64,000 nt of DNA, taken from the NCBI GenBank assembly GCA_013399895.1, contig VXBA01003825.1, forward strand, positions 192,744 to 256,743, given 5' to 3'. Of the stretch, positions 26,601 to 40,437 are shown piece by piece. Below the pieces are notes generated by a model that worked only from the letters and a program-made list of their open reading frames with translations, did not search any database and was not told the DNA's origin. The position numbers and the translations under genes are program-made. The DNA is from Serilophus lunatus (Eukaryota; Chordata; Aves; Passeriformes; Eurylaimidae). Positions within the stretch are counted from its first letter, which is position 1; the number at the start of each line of letters is the position of its first letter.

Positions 26601-27645
26601 GCAGGTTCACATAAATAGCAAAAGACAACCTAGCACTTGGGCAAAATGCCTACTGGGAAAACAGCATGAGACTAGTTCATTGAGTATGTTCTTCTGCTTT
26701 CCACTGACTTCTCTTGCAAGGACATCAGATGTAGCATTCCGATGGCAATACAACTACTTGTACAGCATGCTGCAAACTGCTTACCATCCTTGCTCCACCA
26801 AAGATCAGAAGACTGTCACAGTGCAAAGGACCGAAGAGATACACTAGTTCAATGAATGAAGACTCCCCAGAAGAAAGACTCAATGACATTTATCTTACTC
26901 AGTTCAGAGACCCCTGCTGTATTTTTAAAGCAAATAGCTAATGCCAAAACAAAACAACTGAGTGGGAGGGCAGGATAGATGGGGCATAAATGCCCCATGC
27001 AACTTCTTTTTTCAAAGAGAATTCAGAGTATTCATAACTAATCTTAGGCACTGTAAATGTGAATATAATAACTTATCTGCCTATCAAACCTATAATAGCC
27101 CAGTTCATGTTTTGTATAAACTTGTTTAAACTATTCTGGTACATCATGGCTAACTGTAATAAAACTTCAGAACAAGCATGTGAATCTGTCATCTCCCTTC
27201 CACACATTTTTCACAAGAAAAAACTACATATTAGGAAATAAGTAAAAATAGTTCAATGCTTTTCCTTTTCTTGTTGTTGCAATGATTGTTTTATAGAAGT
27301 TACAGTCCACCACCTGAACTCTCAGGGATACAATAAGTACAAAAAGTGTTTATTATAGATTCACTTACATGGCCATGTTTACCCGTTTTCTTAGGAAAGC
27401 TCAAAGAAAGTAATAGGAATTTAAAAAAAGCCCAATTTCATTTTAAAGCAAGTCCCTTGGACATTTCTGCAGTGTATTTTAAATGTATTCTTGAGACTTC
27501 TTGACGCTTCTTGCTGACTGATGAGAGGATACACAGTTACTGAGAAATATCTTGTTAATTTTTAATACATGTGCATATCAGAAACAATACAGTAAGTAGC
27601 ACAGATGTAAGTAGTACAATGTTTGAATCAGGCAGTAAGACTCAC
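23631..27645 (-). other. HOMER1: HOMER1 intron 4 (4.0 kb)
   Basis: Bounded by the exon 4 donor GTGAGT and the exon 5 acceptor TTTAAG. The sequence is AT-rich and I recognise no repeat family, RNA gene or extra exon. The open frames inside it, for example 24195-24512 minus and 25602-25841 plus, lack domains and splice support. No CR1 copy is visible here, in contrast to introns 1 and 5. Confidence 0.85.
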
Positions 27646-27738
27646 TTGTGAGGGTGTACTTGTCAGCTCCATCTTTTCATGTGATTTTTCCTTTGCTATT
27701 CGTGCAGCTTCTTTGAATTCCTGAAATTTTTCAGCAAA
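27646..27738 (-). CDS. HOMER1: HOMER1 exon 4, end of EVH1 and linker
   Basis: This 93-nt, phase 0/0 exon encodes residues 99-129, starting FAEKFQEFKEAAR and ending STPSQ. The acceptor is CCTTCAG/TTTGC and the donor is CACAA/GTGAGT. FAEKFQEFKEAAR is the C-terminal helix that closes the EVH1 fold. The remainder begins the linker toward the conserved P-motif region. Relative to mammalian HOMER1 from memory it has Ile for Leu in ARIAK and His for Gln in KSHEK, both mild changes. It is in frame with exons 3 and 5. Confidence 0.96.
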
Positions 27739-30700
27739 CTGAAGGTACATACGTTCAAATTAAAAAAAAAAAGAGAAAGAGTAGGCGTGAAGTAATACAT
27801 TACATGTAGAACAGAATGCTGTACTTTGTATTTTACAAAGTCAAGTTCTGTCAGTAGAATTTTTAAATTTTTCTCCTTATTAGACACTCATTTAAGTGAG
27901 TTACATAATGATTTACCTTTCAGACATAACGTACACAGTTTACATGTCAGGAAATTACAATGCAATGAAACATGATCTGCTGCTGATAGTTTTTAAAAAT
28001 CACATCTCAGAGATGGGTAATAATAGTGACAAACTGTATTACATAGCTGCTTTCAGGTTCAGGTTTTACTCCCCTCCTGATAACAACTAATCTGGCTCTG
28101 AAGCCTAATGTGGTCACCACTGGCCTTTGGATTTCAATGGGCTTCATTCTTTGATGACTGAAATAATACTGATTTCTTTAACTGCATTTATAATTTCAAT
28201 AGCTAATTAAAAAAGCAACAGTGGAAATAGTGAGTCAAATTCGTCTCGTAACTGTTCACTGACATCAATCAAGTAAAAGAACAAATTTATTGAACTAAAC
28301 ACTTGCCTCTTTTGAGTACTAAATCAAGGAATTGCACATGGAACTGCCATATGAGGCTTCTATGCTTCCAGAAAATAGCTAAAGCAGCAATTTAAAAATG
28401 CATGTACCCTAAAATTTGAGAGATTAAATCGATTTATTAAGAACAGGACCTGGTTTCTCTGGATAGAGAAAAATTTGGCTCCATAGATCTCACCTTGATA
28501 CTAACACTAATTGCTAAAGTAGCCAAGCATTTGTTTTTGCGTCCTACAGAACATTAAGTTATTATGATCACCTTAAGACTGAAATCATTCTGCAAAAATA
28601 CTGGAAGCTTCAACAGCTTCTGAATCTCTCCAGCAGCATCATACAAAGAAATTGTTTTGCCCTCAATATATTTGGAAGGTAAAAAGGCTACCTTACCAAC
28701 TATTTTCAATTAGGACTTCACTCAGTACACAAAATCTAAAAAGCCTTACGGACTTTAAAACTTCTCCTAGTAGGCTACTAGTATTTGAGGAAACATAATT
28801 TCTCACTATATTTCACCTGCCAGGCTATTTAAAAGCTTATTTTTCTTGAAAGTTTAATCCAGCATCAAAAAAACCCATCTCAGAACAGATGATGAAATTG
28901 GCAAGAGATCACAAGAAATACATGGTATTTATTTAAGACTCACACCAAAATCTGATGGGTAACCTATTATTTACATTAGCTTTAAGAAAACATAATGCTG
29001 AGGTTTAGAATAAATGTCTGGAGACATAAAGGCAGTAAATATCATCTTCTGTATCACATCTGTATGAACAGTAAAAAAATATGTAATAGACAGCTCAACA
29101 GATAACATTCTGAGAAAGAGCAAATTTAAGGCTAATTTAGAGCAAAAATTCACAAATTTTCTAGAATTCCTTGAGATAGTCAGGTGATGGATAATGGCTA
29201 TCTCTTGATAAAATTCCTGAATAACAAAGGCAAAGTTTCATGGTATGAAAAGCAAAGTTCTCCAGACGATCAAAATTTTAAGGAAAAGATGAAAAATAGT
29301 GCAGGAAGATTATGTGAGGCTCTTACAAGTCTCCATGGTGCCACTTTCTATTTAGCACACTCTTAAGTTTTATGAAATAAATCAGGTCAACTAATTCAAA
29401 AGGGTAAGGCAGACAGCAAATCCTATTTCTTCTCATACACTAGAATACTATCAAAAGTATAAACATATTGTAAATGAGAAACTAGTCTCAATTTTTCCTG
29501 AAAATCATGGGATATTCTATTTCTTCTACTGGACGAGAAAGAGGGGCTCTGCTAACAAATCCTGACCCTATGAATGGAAAGTTTTTCAACACAGGTATCT
29601 TTCAGGTGTCACTGACTTCTGATGGAACAGCCTCGAGATGGATTTGTAGTGTTACATATTGATAAAAAGTCTAATGAGGATAAATAAATGCTTAATTAAT
29701 TTTCTATTAGACAGCCTCACTCCAGTTACTCAAGTTACAATAATCGTACAGAAGGAGCTTACAGCTGTTGCACTCTACCCTAGCAATTAGTTCAGGAGGA
29801 CAAGGGCACATGAACCAAAAACAAACAGCACAAAAGTCAAACATTTTAATGTAAGATAAGCAGACGATGATGTGAGAATAGAAAGTTTACTTTGTCTGCT
29901 CTGATTATTTGCATCATTAACCTGTGAAAATCAGTTACAGATTGACCAATCTTTTTTTGTGGTTCCAGGCTGTCTTTTGCTCCCTGGAACTTGAACTATT
30001 TCACTGGGGCCTGGAGACACCACTGCAACACAAATTACATACAACAGGGCCGTTCACTTAAGCAGTTTGATAAACCAAGTACAGAAAAGAAATTCCAGAA
30101 CAAAACTTTAAGACAACTTCTAAAAGCAATCTGTTTCTAAACAAATCCATTTACTTTTAATACAGTTTATTTGTTAGCCCAATCACTAATATCCAGTCAC
30201 ACCTTGAGTCCTAAATGATATTTCCTGTCCTGGAGTGTTAAGTGTATCAGAGTGTTCTGGCTATGATGCAGTGCACAGAAGCAAGAATCAGTAATGTCAG
30301 GAAGAGACAAAACAAGAGAATATAAATGTCACTTCTCTAAAGCTACACAGCAGTTCTAATTCAGCTTTTCTGATTCCAAGACAAACATATTTACCAACTC
30401 CATATTTATTGACTGAATAAACAGTAGTCTAAAGAAAAGTTTTATTTCTGCCATCAACATGTTTGTCAATTTTAAAATAACACAAGAAGTTTTACCTTTA
30501 GGAATTTTCATTGCAACAATCAGCAATTGCAACTCACATGGTATCAGTTTGATAATTAAGATATAATAAAGCAGGAACAGTTAAGTCCCACAGATACATC
30601 ACCATGATCTTCAGGAAAGGTCTGTGATTTGGTTATTTTTCTTGACAGATCTGCTTATTCTCCATCAAATACAGCAATCTGAGTAACTGCCCATCAAAAA

Positions 30701-32250
30701 TATACTTAAGACAAAATGTCTACTGGAGTTTTTCAGATTAATTTTTCAACAGCAATATAGAGGTTTATGTCAAAGATGTATTTAAAAGTCTTAGACATCT
30801 GCTTGAGCACAAAGAATGGGATTGAAACAACCATAATTAAGAAGGCAACAAGTGCCACATAGAGTAAGAGAAGAGCTGGGGATAAAACAGATTAAAAAAA
30901 ATATTTACACTGGCAAGGATAGCCTAGTTTAAAGTCAGGCAAACAGTGTGCATGACTACAGCAGGACCCTTTGCCTTCAAAGAAGCATTCTGTGGTTAAG
31001 GAAAACAATCTAGTCTATGAGACAGGTAAGCCAGATTAGCATTTATGCTAAAGCCATTGAAATACTAAGAAAAGTTATTATCAAGTTGGTAAGCAGGGGC
31101 CTCTAGGACACATACACAGTTCGACGAAGTGACAAGGTTTGCAGGTTCACTGAAGCAATGACAGGTGCACAAACACAGGCAATACTTTTCTTTGTTTGTG
31201 CTGCTTTGCAGAAAGGAAAAGTATCTAATTATGAAAGGAAGAAATCTTGCAAGTTTTACACTTTGCCCAAACAAAGATGATGTTCTGGCAGGCCCATGCT
31301 TTCCTTGGATAGCAGCAAGTAGTTTCTCAAAAGAGCTGCTATGATTTCTCCTTTTTTAAAATACTCAGTCATCATCACTCCTTACTCAAATATGTACTAT
31401 GCACTCCTTTAATTGCATTGGGGTGGCCAAATCTTTTGCGTATTTCAAATATGAAAATTCTTTGTTTAATATAAACACAAATTCTTAAACTGAATTGAAA
31501 TTCATCATTTGAAGTAAAATTAAATTGGCTTTTGCACGTTCCTGGATTTGTCTACCGGAATGGTAGCAAAAGCAGTATGTACTATAGAAAAGGTGCTCAG
31601 ACGAACTATACCATCAGTTTGAGAAACAGGAATTAGTGCTTTCCTTGGAATAAGGTGTATTTCCCTCTTACACAAGCAGATTGGAAAAGAAACTCTCATG
31701 TATGACACAGTTTATCTTACAAACATTTCAGCTTTTGCGTTCCAATAGAAAATGCATTTTCTTTACACTGAATGTATTTCCCACTAGTTTTACTTTAAGC
31801 CTGCAAACCTTGAAATATCTCTAAATTGATGCACTACATAGCAGGAAAGTGAAAGTGAAATTATCCTAAAAGATAAAAACACATTTCAAGACTACCAGCA
31901 ATTTTTTCCTAGAAGATGCAAATACAGAAGAAATACCAAATTGTTTACTTCTTTAAATTCTAACATGAAAAACCCTAATGGAAGAACAGTTTTAAAAAAG
32001 AAAAATCCAACAAATCAATAATTAGAAAGCATTAACAACATACACTGTAATAAGCTTACATGTCTCACCTTACCTCCAACAGTTAGAAGAAAATTTGCAG
32101 GTATCACACTTAGTCTTCTGGTTTTACATTGTAAGGATTGAACAGAACATTTTTTTGTAAATTATTTTTAAATAATAACAGTATCAAGTCCTGAGTTAAG
32201 GTATCTTAAGTGGCTTTATTAGATGAATATTCACCACAAGTCATACTTAC
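27739..32250 (-). other. HOMER1: HOMER1 intron 3 (4.5 kb)
   Basis: Bounded by the exon 3 donor GTAAGT and the exon 4 acceptor CCTTCAG. AT-rich, with only short simple tracts such as the poly-A run near 27760. No recognised transposable element, RNA gene or additional exon. Confidence 0.85.
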
Positions 32251-32382
32251 TTTTGAAAGGTGATGCTCAGATGAAAATCCCAATCCATAGACTGTATTCG
32301 CCCTGCTGTCTGCCCACTGTCCAAACTTCTGGGATGTTTTAGTAAATGTCATGTTGGGGGTGATGGTGCTATTTATTATTGC
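32251..32382 (-). CDS. HOMER1: HOMER1 exon 3, second part of the EVH1 domain
   Basis: This 132-nt, phase 0/0 exon encodes residues 55-98, from AIINSTITPN to SEHHLSK. The acceptor is TTTTTTCAG/GCAAT and the donor is TCAAAA/GTAAGT. It carries the core and C-terminal strands of the EVH1 fold, including the GQWADSRANTVYGLGF stretch with Gly89 and Phe90, which line the ligand groove in the known Homer structure. It joins in frame to exons 2 and 4. The product acts in the cytosol at the postsynaptic density. Mammalian exon structure matches in length and phase. Confidence 0.97.
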
Positions 32383-35300
32383 CTGAAAAAAGTAATAGTA
32401 GTAAAAAATGGTGTTTGTGGATTTGATTTTTTTAATAACTACTTATAATTGAAAATGACAATATTTTAGGCAAGTATGTGTGTACACTGAATGAAACACA
32501 CACTAGAACTAGGAAACAGTTTTCTAATTCAATAACAGCTAAAATTGCCAAGGCATATCTTTGCATACATTCTGTAAAAGGAGGAAAATCTGCAGGAGGC
32601 ATGTGGGGGTAAGGCACAAATTTATAATTGCAAGCAGTCCTTGAAGTCCTTTTTTATTTCACAATTGTATTTCTTTGTCCCCTAAGGCAACACCTCTCAA
32701 GTTCCACTATAAGTTTCATTGTTTATGCCCTGTAGCCCTGTTGCATACAAGATTCTCACTGAAAAACATGTAATAAAATAAGGGGCACAGTTTCTTTTCA
32801 GATTTCTGTAGTACAAGAATCTGTTTCCTTTACATATCTACAAGTAAGCCTAACAAGGACAGGGTCCTTGTTAAAGAAGTAGAGCTACTCTTGGAATAAT
32901 TTTTCTTCTCTAGTTCTTGTAATTTACAGGACGGAAGAAGCACATCCTCCTCTACGTAATTTCTGCTAATGTAAACTCAAAATGCAACTATTAAATGACA
33001 CACTAGTTCCACTAAAGACAACCGGAGCTTCATCGTGGATTTAGCAGTATCTTCATCACGTTAAAGTTTGTCTCGCATATGTGCCATGTGGAACTCTCCA
33101 GCTGACTTTAAAGTATGACAGGATAAAGTCTTACACTAATACCAATGGGTATTTCACTAGCTGTGAAATGCAGGCACAGTTTCTCATCTGTCTGGTAGCT
33201 ACTAAGAGCTTCAGCCACATTGGTTAAATAATTCACAGCCCTTTTCATGAATGCCTGGTACTTTGTCATACCCAAGTGATCGAGAATGTTCTAAAAACTT
33301 CACAGAAAATGGCATACACTATGAGCAGAATAATTCAGCAAGACTTTCTTACATGCCAGCTACTGTCCTCCAAAGGTTCCTGTCATTGTCTGTCCTACTG
33401 CAGCTGTCTTACAGCACCAAGCTGGGAATCTTCTGATCAGCTGTGTGCATGGTTCCTGCTTCCATGAAATCATAATCCCTGCCTTAACCCTGGCAGGTTA
33501 AAGACAGTGATTACTGAAGAACCCCAGAGCAGCAACAAAATCCACATGGTCCAAACTATCTCTTGTAAATAATATAATCTTTCTTTTACTTTGACTAGCA
33601 TGTACAGACGTGAAGAACAGAACATTATTTTCTCGGGATAGTGACAGTGAAAAGCTTCAACATCAGAGAGACCAAGTACTGCCCTTGCAAGCCCAAGATC
33701 TTCTAGAAGTCAAAATCCATCTATGTGATTTGTATGATATGGTCTTCTGGATGGATATTACAATAAGTAGTTAAGGAATTTACTTAGCACCCTTTGCATT
33801 TCCTGAGATTTGGGCACCACTGGAGCACTGCTACCATCAACTTAAAATTTTCTAAGAATTCTACAGGGTAAGCCTGGAAAATATAAAGCTGAAGGGCCTG
33901 CTAAGCCCACAAACAGCTCCCATGTGCATACGGTGATTCTCAGATGAAGGGGCAGAGAGGAGTATTGAAAGAGAGAAAGAAGAACAAATTGTATTGCAAC
34001 ATGTAGAGAAAGACAAAGAAACTACAGCGCAAATAAATTTAACAAAACAGGCATGATCTGCAGTGGCTTTGGCAGTTCCACTATACACATGTTAATTTAG
34101 AAGAGCAAATCTGGAGAATTTCAAAGCCAAGAATATCAAACAGGCAGTTCTCTCTGATAACCTTTGCCTTAAAATGTAAATTTTGGCTACCATTGTGAAC
34201 AACTTCCAGAAAATTTTGGAATGCCTGAATGCTTACACTTGAACCAACAAGCCTCATCAGGATCTGATGCATGAGCAGAGAACAAAGAGCCATCTCCAGT
34301 ATTAACTGTCAAAAAACCATCTCTAAGATTTTCATATAGGAGAAGCTGCTCAGTGAAGTCACTGATAAATGAAACATTATTCTCCTTTCTTTAAGGTTTA
34401 GAGCCCAAATAAAGCCAGCAGGCTTGTACTTGCATTACCACATGCAACTGACTTCATAGAAAATGGCTGTCTGTGCCACACAGGACAGAAGAGGTAACGT
34501 GAGACAGAGAGGTGGACTTCTCGAAAAGGAGGTGCTCTGGAACTCTTTTTTACTTGTATGCTTCTTGTCTTCTTTTGCACTATCAGTGCTTGGAAGCCCA
34601 CTTTTGAAATAACCAGGTGGAAACCCACAACAGAGCTGTAGAAGTTCACTTAATGCTCAATCTGACTTGCTGCAGAAGCTGTCAATAATAATATGCTTGA
34701 TATTAAATATCCTGAGGTCTGTGTAGAAAAGATTCTTTCTGCCAACTCAAGCTCTAGCTACATTCTCTAGCTTGATTAAGCCCAGGTCCATCCATTGTTT
34801 GATTAATTGGAATGTTTATCATAGATTTGAGAATGTGCATATTATGTCATGGATATAACTTCCTTAATTCAAAAGATAACTCCAAAGACAGAGACTTAAG
34901 ACCTCCAAGCAAAAGGCAGGTTTAAAGCCTGCAGGGCTGCAATTTCCTGCAGTGACAGCAGCATAGCTGGTTGCAGCTTAACCCAGTGAGAAACCTATGA
35001 GTAACCAAGCAGCTCTCAGCTGAGGTTACTTCAGCTGACTATGTGGCTTGCTGCGGAATAGAGAACCAGAGCAGGCTGCCTGGACCAGAATGGGATAGCT
35101 GTTTTGACAGAAGTCTGCATTTAGGCTGGGTTACATTGACTGCCATATCACTTCCTTGCAAAGGAGAAATGTAGGAAGAAAACTTAAAAATGGTAAATGT
35201 ACTGAGAAAGAGTTGCTGTGATTCTTTATTTTTCAGGAAACAAAAATAAGGAGGCTTCATTTTGGTAGACTGTATTGGTCCAAAGTCTCACCAGGAAGGC

Positions 35301-38300
35301 TGCATTCCCAGCGATAAATAAAAATGAGCCCCTTCATTAGATTTACCAACTTTACAAGGAAATCAAGGCTTTTACTCTTCCCTAAATTAAAATTGTTAGT
35401 ACACTAGATCTCTGCTAAATTATGCTTTTAAAAGCGCAATGCTAAAGTACCCTACAGATACAATCAGTGTTAGCTACTTCTGGAAAGAACTACATACTAA
35501 TCTTCATATTTTAAGCTTTAAAAACCAAAATATCCTTTTTAAATCAGAATTTGTAATTAACTCTGTCTTGCACATTCAAACAGGTACTGCTTAAACTCTA
35601 GTCCATTATTCCAGATTTCATTCTAGAGTTACCAGTATGGGCGTACCCTTCTAGCCTGTGCAATGGATTTTTTAGGTGAGGCTCAGTGTGTGTGGAATTG
35701 TCCTCACTCTTTACTCCTAAGATTCACCTGCCAGGGCCTAGCAAGCTTGGATGGTGACGGCGAAGGCCTCAGGACTTAGGTTTAGTTAGAGTATCCTTCT
35801 GTGAGATGGATGGCCTTAAAGGGCTAAATGAGCTCCATCTGCCTGGGTCTGGGGCGTAGAGTTGTCCTTCTCTTAGGATGGTTGCTGGGAGGTGAGTGAG
35901 CCCATCCTACCCGTGGACACACTTAGCCTGACCCTTCAGCTGAGACCTGTCTGGCATGGGAGACCCTACCAGAGCCATATGCCAACGCCAGCATTGCTTG
36001 CAAACTCGTAAGGGCACGCAAGCTTTCCCCTCACGACAACAAGGTGTCTGTGGAGAAGAGTTACCAGTGTAACAAGTGTCAAATATTTCATCAACTTCTA
36101 AGAATGTTGTTTGCATAAATGAACAAGAATATCTTAAAAACAGAACAGAGTCAATCTGACAGGCAGACATTTAGCATTTGAAGAAAACTGATTTAGTTAT
36201 CTTCAGACTTTTTTTGAATTATAAAATAGCTTTCATGTTTTCCTTTCATATTAATTCAGCTGTGAGAAAATAGGGCATGTGTCTAAGCTCTTTGTTTTAC
36301 TGACTGCAAACCCAACTGCTGCTGGATATACAATAGTGGTCAAATTCGATTTTATCTTGTGCTAAATTTGGCAGGAATAATAATTAAGACACAGCATTTT
36401 TTTAACTTCCTCAAAAGAACATCACTGAACACTTGAGCTTACAGGCCTTACTTAAAACCTTTATCAAGCATTTAAAAGATTATCACTTTAAAGTGAAACA
36501 GTCATTAGAATATAAAAATCATCTACGGCAGTAACACTGATGGGAGACTTGATTGAGTAATAGTACATACAAGGCTCATAGAGTCTACACACTGGAAAAC
36601 CACTCTTTTCCAGAGTCTCTCTTTGTTTTAGATGAACATAAAATTTTAATTTTCTTTTCCTATCCTGGAGCTGTGAAAAAAATGATTATCAGAGAGTTAA
36701 ATAGTACTGCAAGAACTATACTATTTGATCTTCCTTTTCTCAGGGATGGACAGAGATCAATTTGAATTGAAACAACAGTGGGACTCAGAGAATCATCCTA
36801 ATGTCTGTCTGCAGTGTTACTGAAGAAATAATGGAGGCATTGTTCCATCACCCAGGAGAAAGAAGTACTAAAACACATTTTTTCAAGGAACTTTGAAATG
36901 ACTATGTAATTAATGAGAACCAAAAGCCTTAGCAACAGCTGCTCAATGCTGTCATGCCACACTGCACAGAAATTTTATTTCTCAGGCTTTCCCTTGATTC
37001 TGGGAGTGGTAGGAGGAAATGGTAGCATAAAATATATTTACTGATCCCAGAAACCAGCTTCAGGTTCCATCAGATTACAAGATTTCTCCGTCATGGGCAA
37101 CAGGACTCCAAATATTGCAAATGACAATAAAATATAGCCCATACACTGAACATGTTGTGGTCCTAGAACATTTTTTGGAGTCCAGTTAGAGGGACGTGCT
37201 TCATTTCTAGTGCAAGGTATTTCAAGAGGAGACTGAATGCATTAAAAGTAAGCAGAAATTGTTTCTGTAGGACCTATCTTGGCTGAATCTGGCTCAAATA
37301 AGGAAAAATCCCTCACTCTCAAAACAAACCAAAGACCCCTATAAGCAAATTCCAGCGAGAATCTACAATGTACAATAAGTGAATTAAGATATGTCTTTAA
37401 AATGTCGTTTTGTTTTCAAGAAGCAAAATTTAACGACTTTCAGACAATCAGTATAGAAGTTATGTTTTACCCAGGAATACTGGTGGAAACTCCACCAGCA
37501 CCCAGCTATACAATAAAACTTTATTGGATCTACTCCCTCTGAGGGAATGGCATGACAGCTTCAAAACCCGAAAGGGGTTTGACACGTGTTTTTGGCCACT
37601 GGTGACATGTGTATTTCCAGTAGTGTTACTGACACCCAGCTGTATGTCATGCAGCAGAGACACTATCTGGATGCACTCCAAACTTAAGAATGCTTTATAT
37701 TTACATTTAGCCCTTTAGACATACTATACTGTGTATGTGCAGACAGGCTAAAAAAGATGGGAGGTTAATTAAAATTAAAAGAACTCTCTGGGAATTATGC
37801 TGGAAACCTCCTTAAAATTCTTCTATAGGTCCTTCTGTTATTCACCTTTGTATGTTTCACAGTAGTGTTGCGAATGCCTAAAACAGTGGGTCTTTCTCAA
37901 TCATGACAAGGATCTTAGTTATCTAAGACTTGGATTGCAGCACTTGCAGAGTAAATGAAAGTGATAAACTGCATTATCAATATACCTTGAAAATAGCACT
38001 GCAAATGTAAAGGGAATGATGCAATAGACAAAAGGACAAATAGGTGAACAACTACTGGACAATTTAATTCAGCAGGCACTCGGCAGGAGTTGCAGCTTTG
38101 GATGAAGGCAGAGGAACCCCAGTGGCTAACCAGAATAATGATTTTGGAAACTCTCCACATCAGTTATAGCACTACATTTTATAACTGGTAGTCTTGATTT
38201 CATATAATATCTTGTTCCAATCCCAAAGTTTTTAATTGTGAACAATCACTCCAAAGGTATGTTAATTATTTGATAGAACTAACAGAATCTTTTTCAAAGC

Positions 38301-39364
38301 CCTGGGAACAGAAAAAACAAAGACTTAAGCCTGGAATTCTAGTAGGCTTCAATACCAGAGCCTCAATCACCTGAAGCAGATATCTTTAACCATGAGATCT
38401 ATCTCTATACACTTCTTTATGGCAGAAATTCTCTTTCTTACTTAAAACACCAATATTCTGTATATTTTTAAAAAAGCAGGGTAATATTTTTCAACTTTCA
38501 ATAAATACTCACAAAACCTCAGTGAATATTGCTACGTTTTTCACTTCCAAGCATCATGAACTGATGCATTACCAGAAGGTTCAAATGGAAGTCTCTGAAA
38601 AGGATCACATTCTGTATATCTTTAATGCCCTTATTGCAGACTTTTCTGATACACTATTGGTAAAATTTCTGTTACTGTACCTACTTGTTTCTAGAACCCT
38701 AGAAACAGTTGAGTATTTTCTGCACATCAAATTAATTTCCTAGACGGTGTTTCTTACAACAGCAGCTCAGCACATTATCCCTTCTAATTAAAAGAGAGAA
38801 AGAAAAGAAAAATAAAACAAAAACCACAAATCCACAAAAAAACCCACCAAACCAAGTGTGTTTTGATAAAAGCTTACCATGGAGAGCTTTATTAGGCAGG
38901 CTTTATTAGGAGGGAACCCTTGCATTCTCTATGGCAAAAACTGGAAGATTATGTAACAAAGGATTTACTAAGTGATTATGGGCACTGAACAGATGTCCTT
39001 CACAATGCTGAAGCTAATTATATTGATAAATGACTGAATGCAGAGATGAAAACATGTTATTGTAACCCTATTTGTACTTTCTGGACAAATGTTTGTCTTT
39101 TTAGCCTCTTCATAGTATTATTCAAGCAGCAGGTCACCACTTCAATTCAGCAATAGTTATTGAAGCAAATATGACCACATGGAAAATAGAATTTTTGAAC
39201 AAACACTTAAATCATGCAATGAAGCAATGTTACTATTTTAACCTGTCAGTAATCTGTTAGTCAGATAATGACACAAACATCTGAGAAAGAACATGAAGGG
39301 CATCAGACCAGAGAATAAATACAAAAATGTTTGATGCAACCTGATTTTCTGAACCAGAATTTAC
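32383..39364 (-). other. HOMER1: HOMER1 intron 2 (7.0 kb)
   Basis: Bounded by the exon 2 donor GTAAAT and the exon 3 acceptor TTTTTTCAG. Mostly AT-rich sequence without recognised features. The exception is a compositionally distinct, repeat-like block at about 35660-36060, listed separately. The open frames within are short and without domains. Confidence 0.85.
35660..36060 (+). repeat. Unassigned repeat-like block, possibly the 5' region of an RTE-type element
   Basis: This 400-bp block is richer in GC than its surroundings. It contains phrases such as gagacctgtctggcatggga, gaccctaccagagccatatg and ctcacgacaacaaggtg, which resemble the 5' non-coding part of RTE-type LINEs seen in reptile genomes, as I remember them. 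It has no long open frame and no terminal repeats that I can see. The assignment rests on recollection of word patterns and is weak; the block could also be a SINE or unique sequence. Confidence 0.3.
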
Positions 39365-39521
39365 CTTTGAGCCATCCAAACTGATTATCCTGTAGACGTT
39401 TCTTGTGCTGTCATAGAAGTAGGACACAGTAACAGCATGCTTGCTGGTGGGAACCCAGTTCTTCTTAGTGTTTGGGTCAATCTGGAAGACATGAGCTCGG
39501 GTGCTGAAGATGGGTTGTTCC
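39365..39521 (-). CDS. HOMER1: HOMER1 exon 2, first part of the EVH1 domain
   Basis: This 157-nt exon encodes residues 2-54 of HOMER1, running from EQPIFSTRAHVFQ to RIISLDGSK. The acceptor is TCCTTCAG/GGAAC and the donor is CAAAG/GTAAAT. With the five coding bases of exon 1 it gives exactly 54 codons, and it ends in phase 0. It carries the N-terminal half of the EVH1 domain, including Phe14 and Trp24. These are known in Homer proteins to contact the proline-rich PPxxF ligand motifs of mGluR1/5, IP3R and Shank. The encoded peptide looks identical to mammalian HOMER1 as far as I recall it, which shows very strong constraint. Confidence 0.97.
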
Positions 39522-39992
39522 CTGAAGGACAGAGAGTAGAAGACATGAATTTAATATGTATGTATTACCATTGCATACATTATCTGCCAGTTTTGTCCAC
39601 TGAAATATACACAAGTTACTTTGCATGATAAACCTTGCCTGAAAACTCCCGTACGTGCTGCTGTGTAGAGCAGATAAGTGCATTAATATACAAAATGCAA
39701 GACTTCTAAGGCAAAAAATCAACACTCAGCTTTAGAGTCTGACAAACTCAAATATGTCAAATACAGATTCAGCTCCATCCTATCATCTCCCCAGCTCTCA
39801 CTGCCCATCTATCCCTTTAAACTAAAAGGCATTAATACACCTGTAACTTCATCTCATAACACTGCAAAATGTATATGAATTCAAGCTCACTTCTCCAGAA
39901 TCTTTCAATACTCTGTGATTATTCTAATCAACTTTAGGCCATATTCTAGAGCTGAACTTGTTGATTCAATACGATTACTCTAAAACTAAAAT

Positions 39993-40437
39993 TGACCTGT
40001 TGCAGAGGGTCCAGATGAGGACCATGAAGATGATCAGAGGGATGGAGCACCTTTCCTATGAGAAAAGGCTGCAAAAAATTTGGATTGTTTAGCCTGGAGG
40101 AAACTCCAGGGAGACCTTATTGCAGCCTTCCAGTACTTGAAGGGAGCCTACAAAAGCTGAAGAAGATCTTTTTACAAGGGCATGTAGTGGCAAAACAAAG
40201 GGGAATGGTTTTAAACTGAAAAAAAAGCAAGTTTAGATTGGATATTAGGAGGAAATCCTTTATTATGAGAGTGGTGAGGCACTGGACAAGATTGAGCAAA
40301 GAAGCTGCAGATGATCTATCCCTGGAAGTGCTCAAGGCCAGACTGGATGGGGCTTTGAGCAACCTGGTCTAGTGAAAGGCATTCCTGCCCATGGCAAGGA
40401 GGCTGGAATCAATGATCTTTAATGCCCCTCAGACTTT
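39993..40437 (+). mobile_element. CR1 LINE 3' fragment, about 445 bp
   Basis: It opens with gacctgttgcagagggtcc, which translates as the CR1 ORF2 C-terminal LQRVQxR motif, followed by HLSYEKRL. It ends with the 3' UTR words ctggatggggctttgagcaa, cctggtctagtgaaaggc and caatgatctttaa. Orientation is plus, antisense to HOMER1. Frameshifts and stops break the coding part. The octamer tail is missing, so the 3' end may be slightly truncated. Confidence 0.9.
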
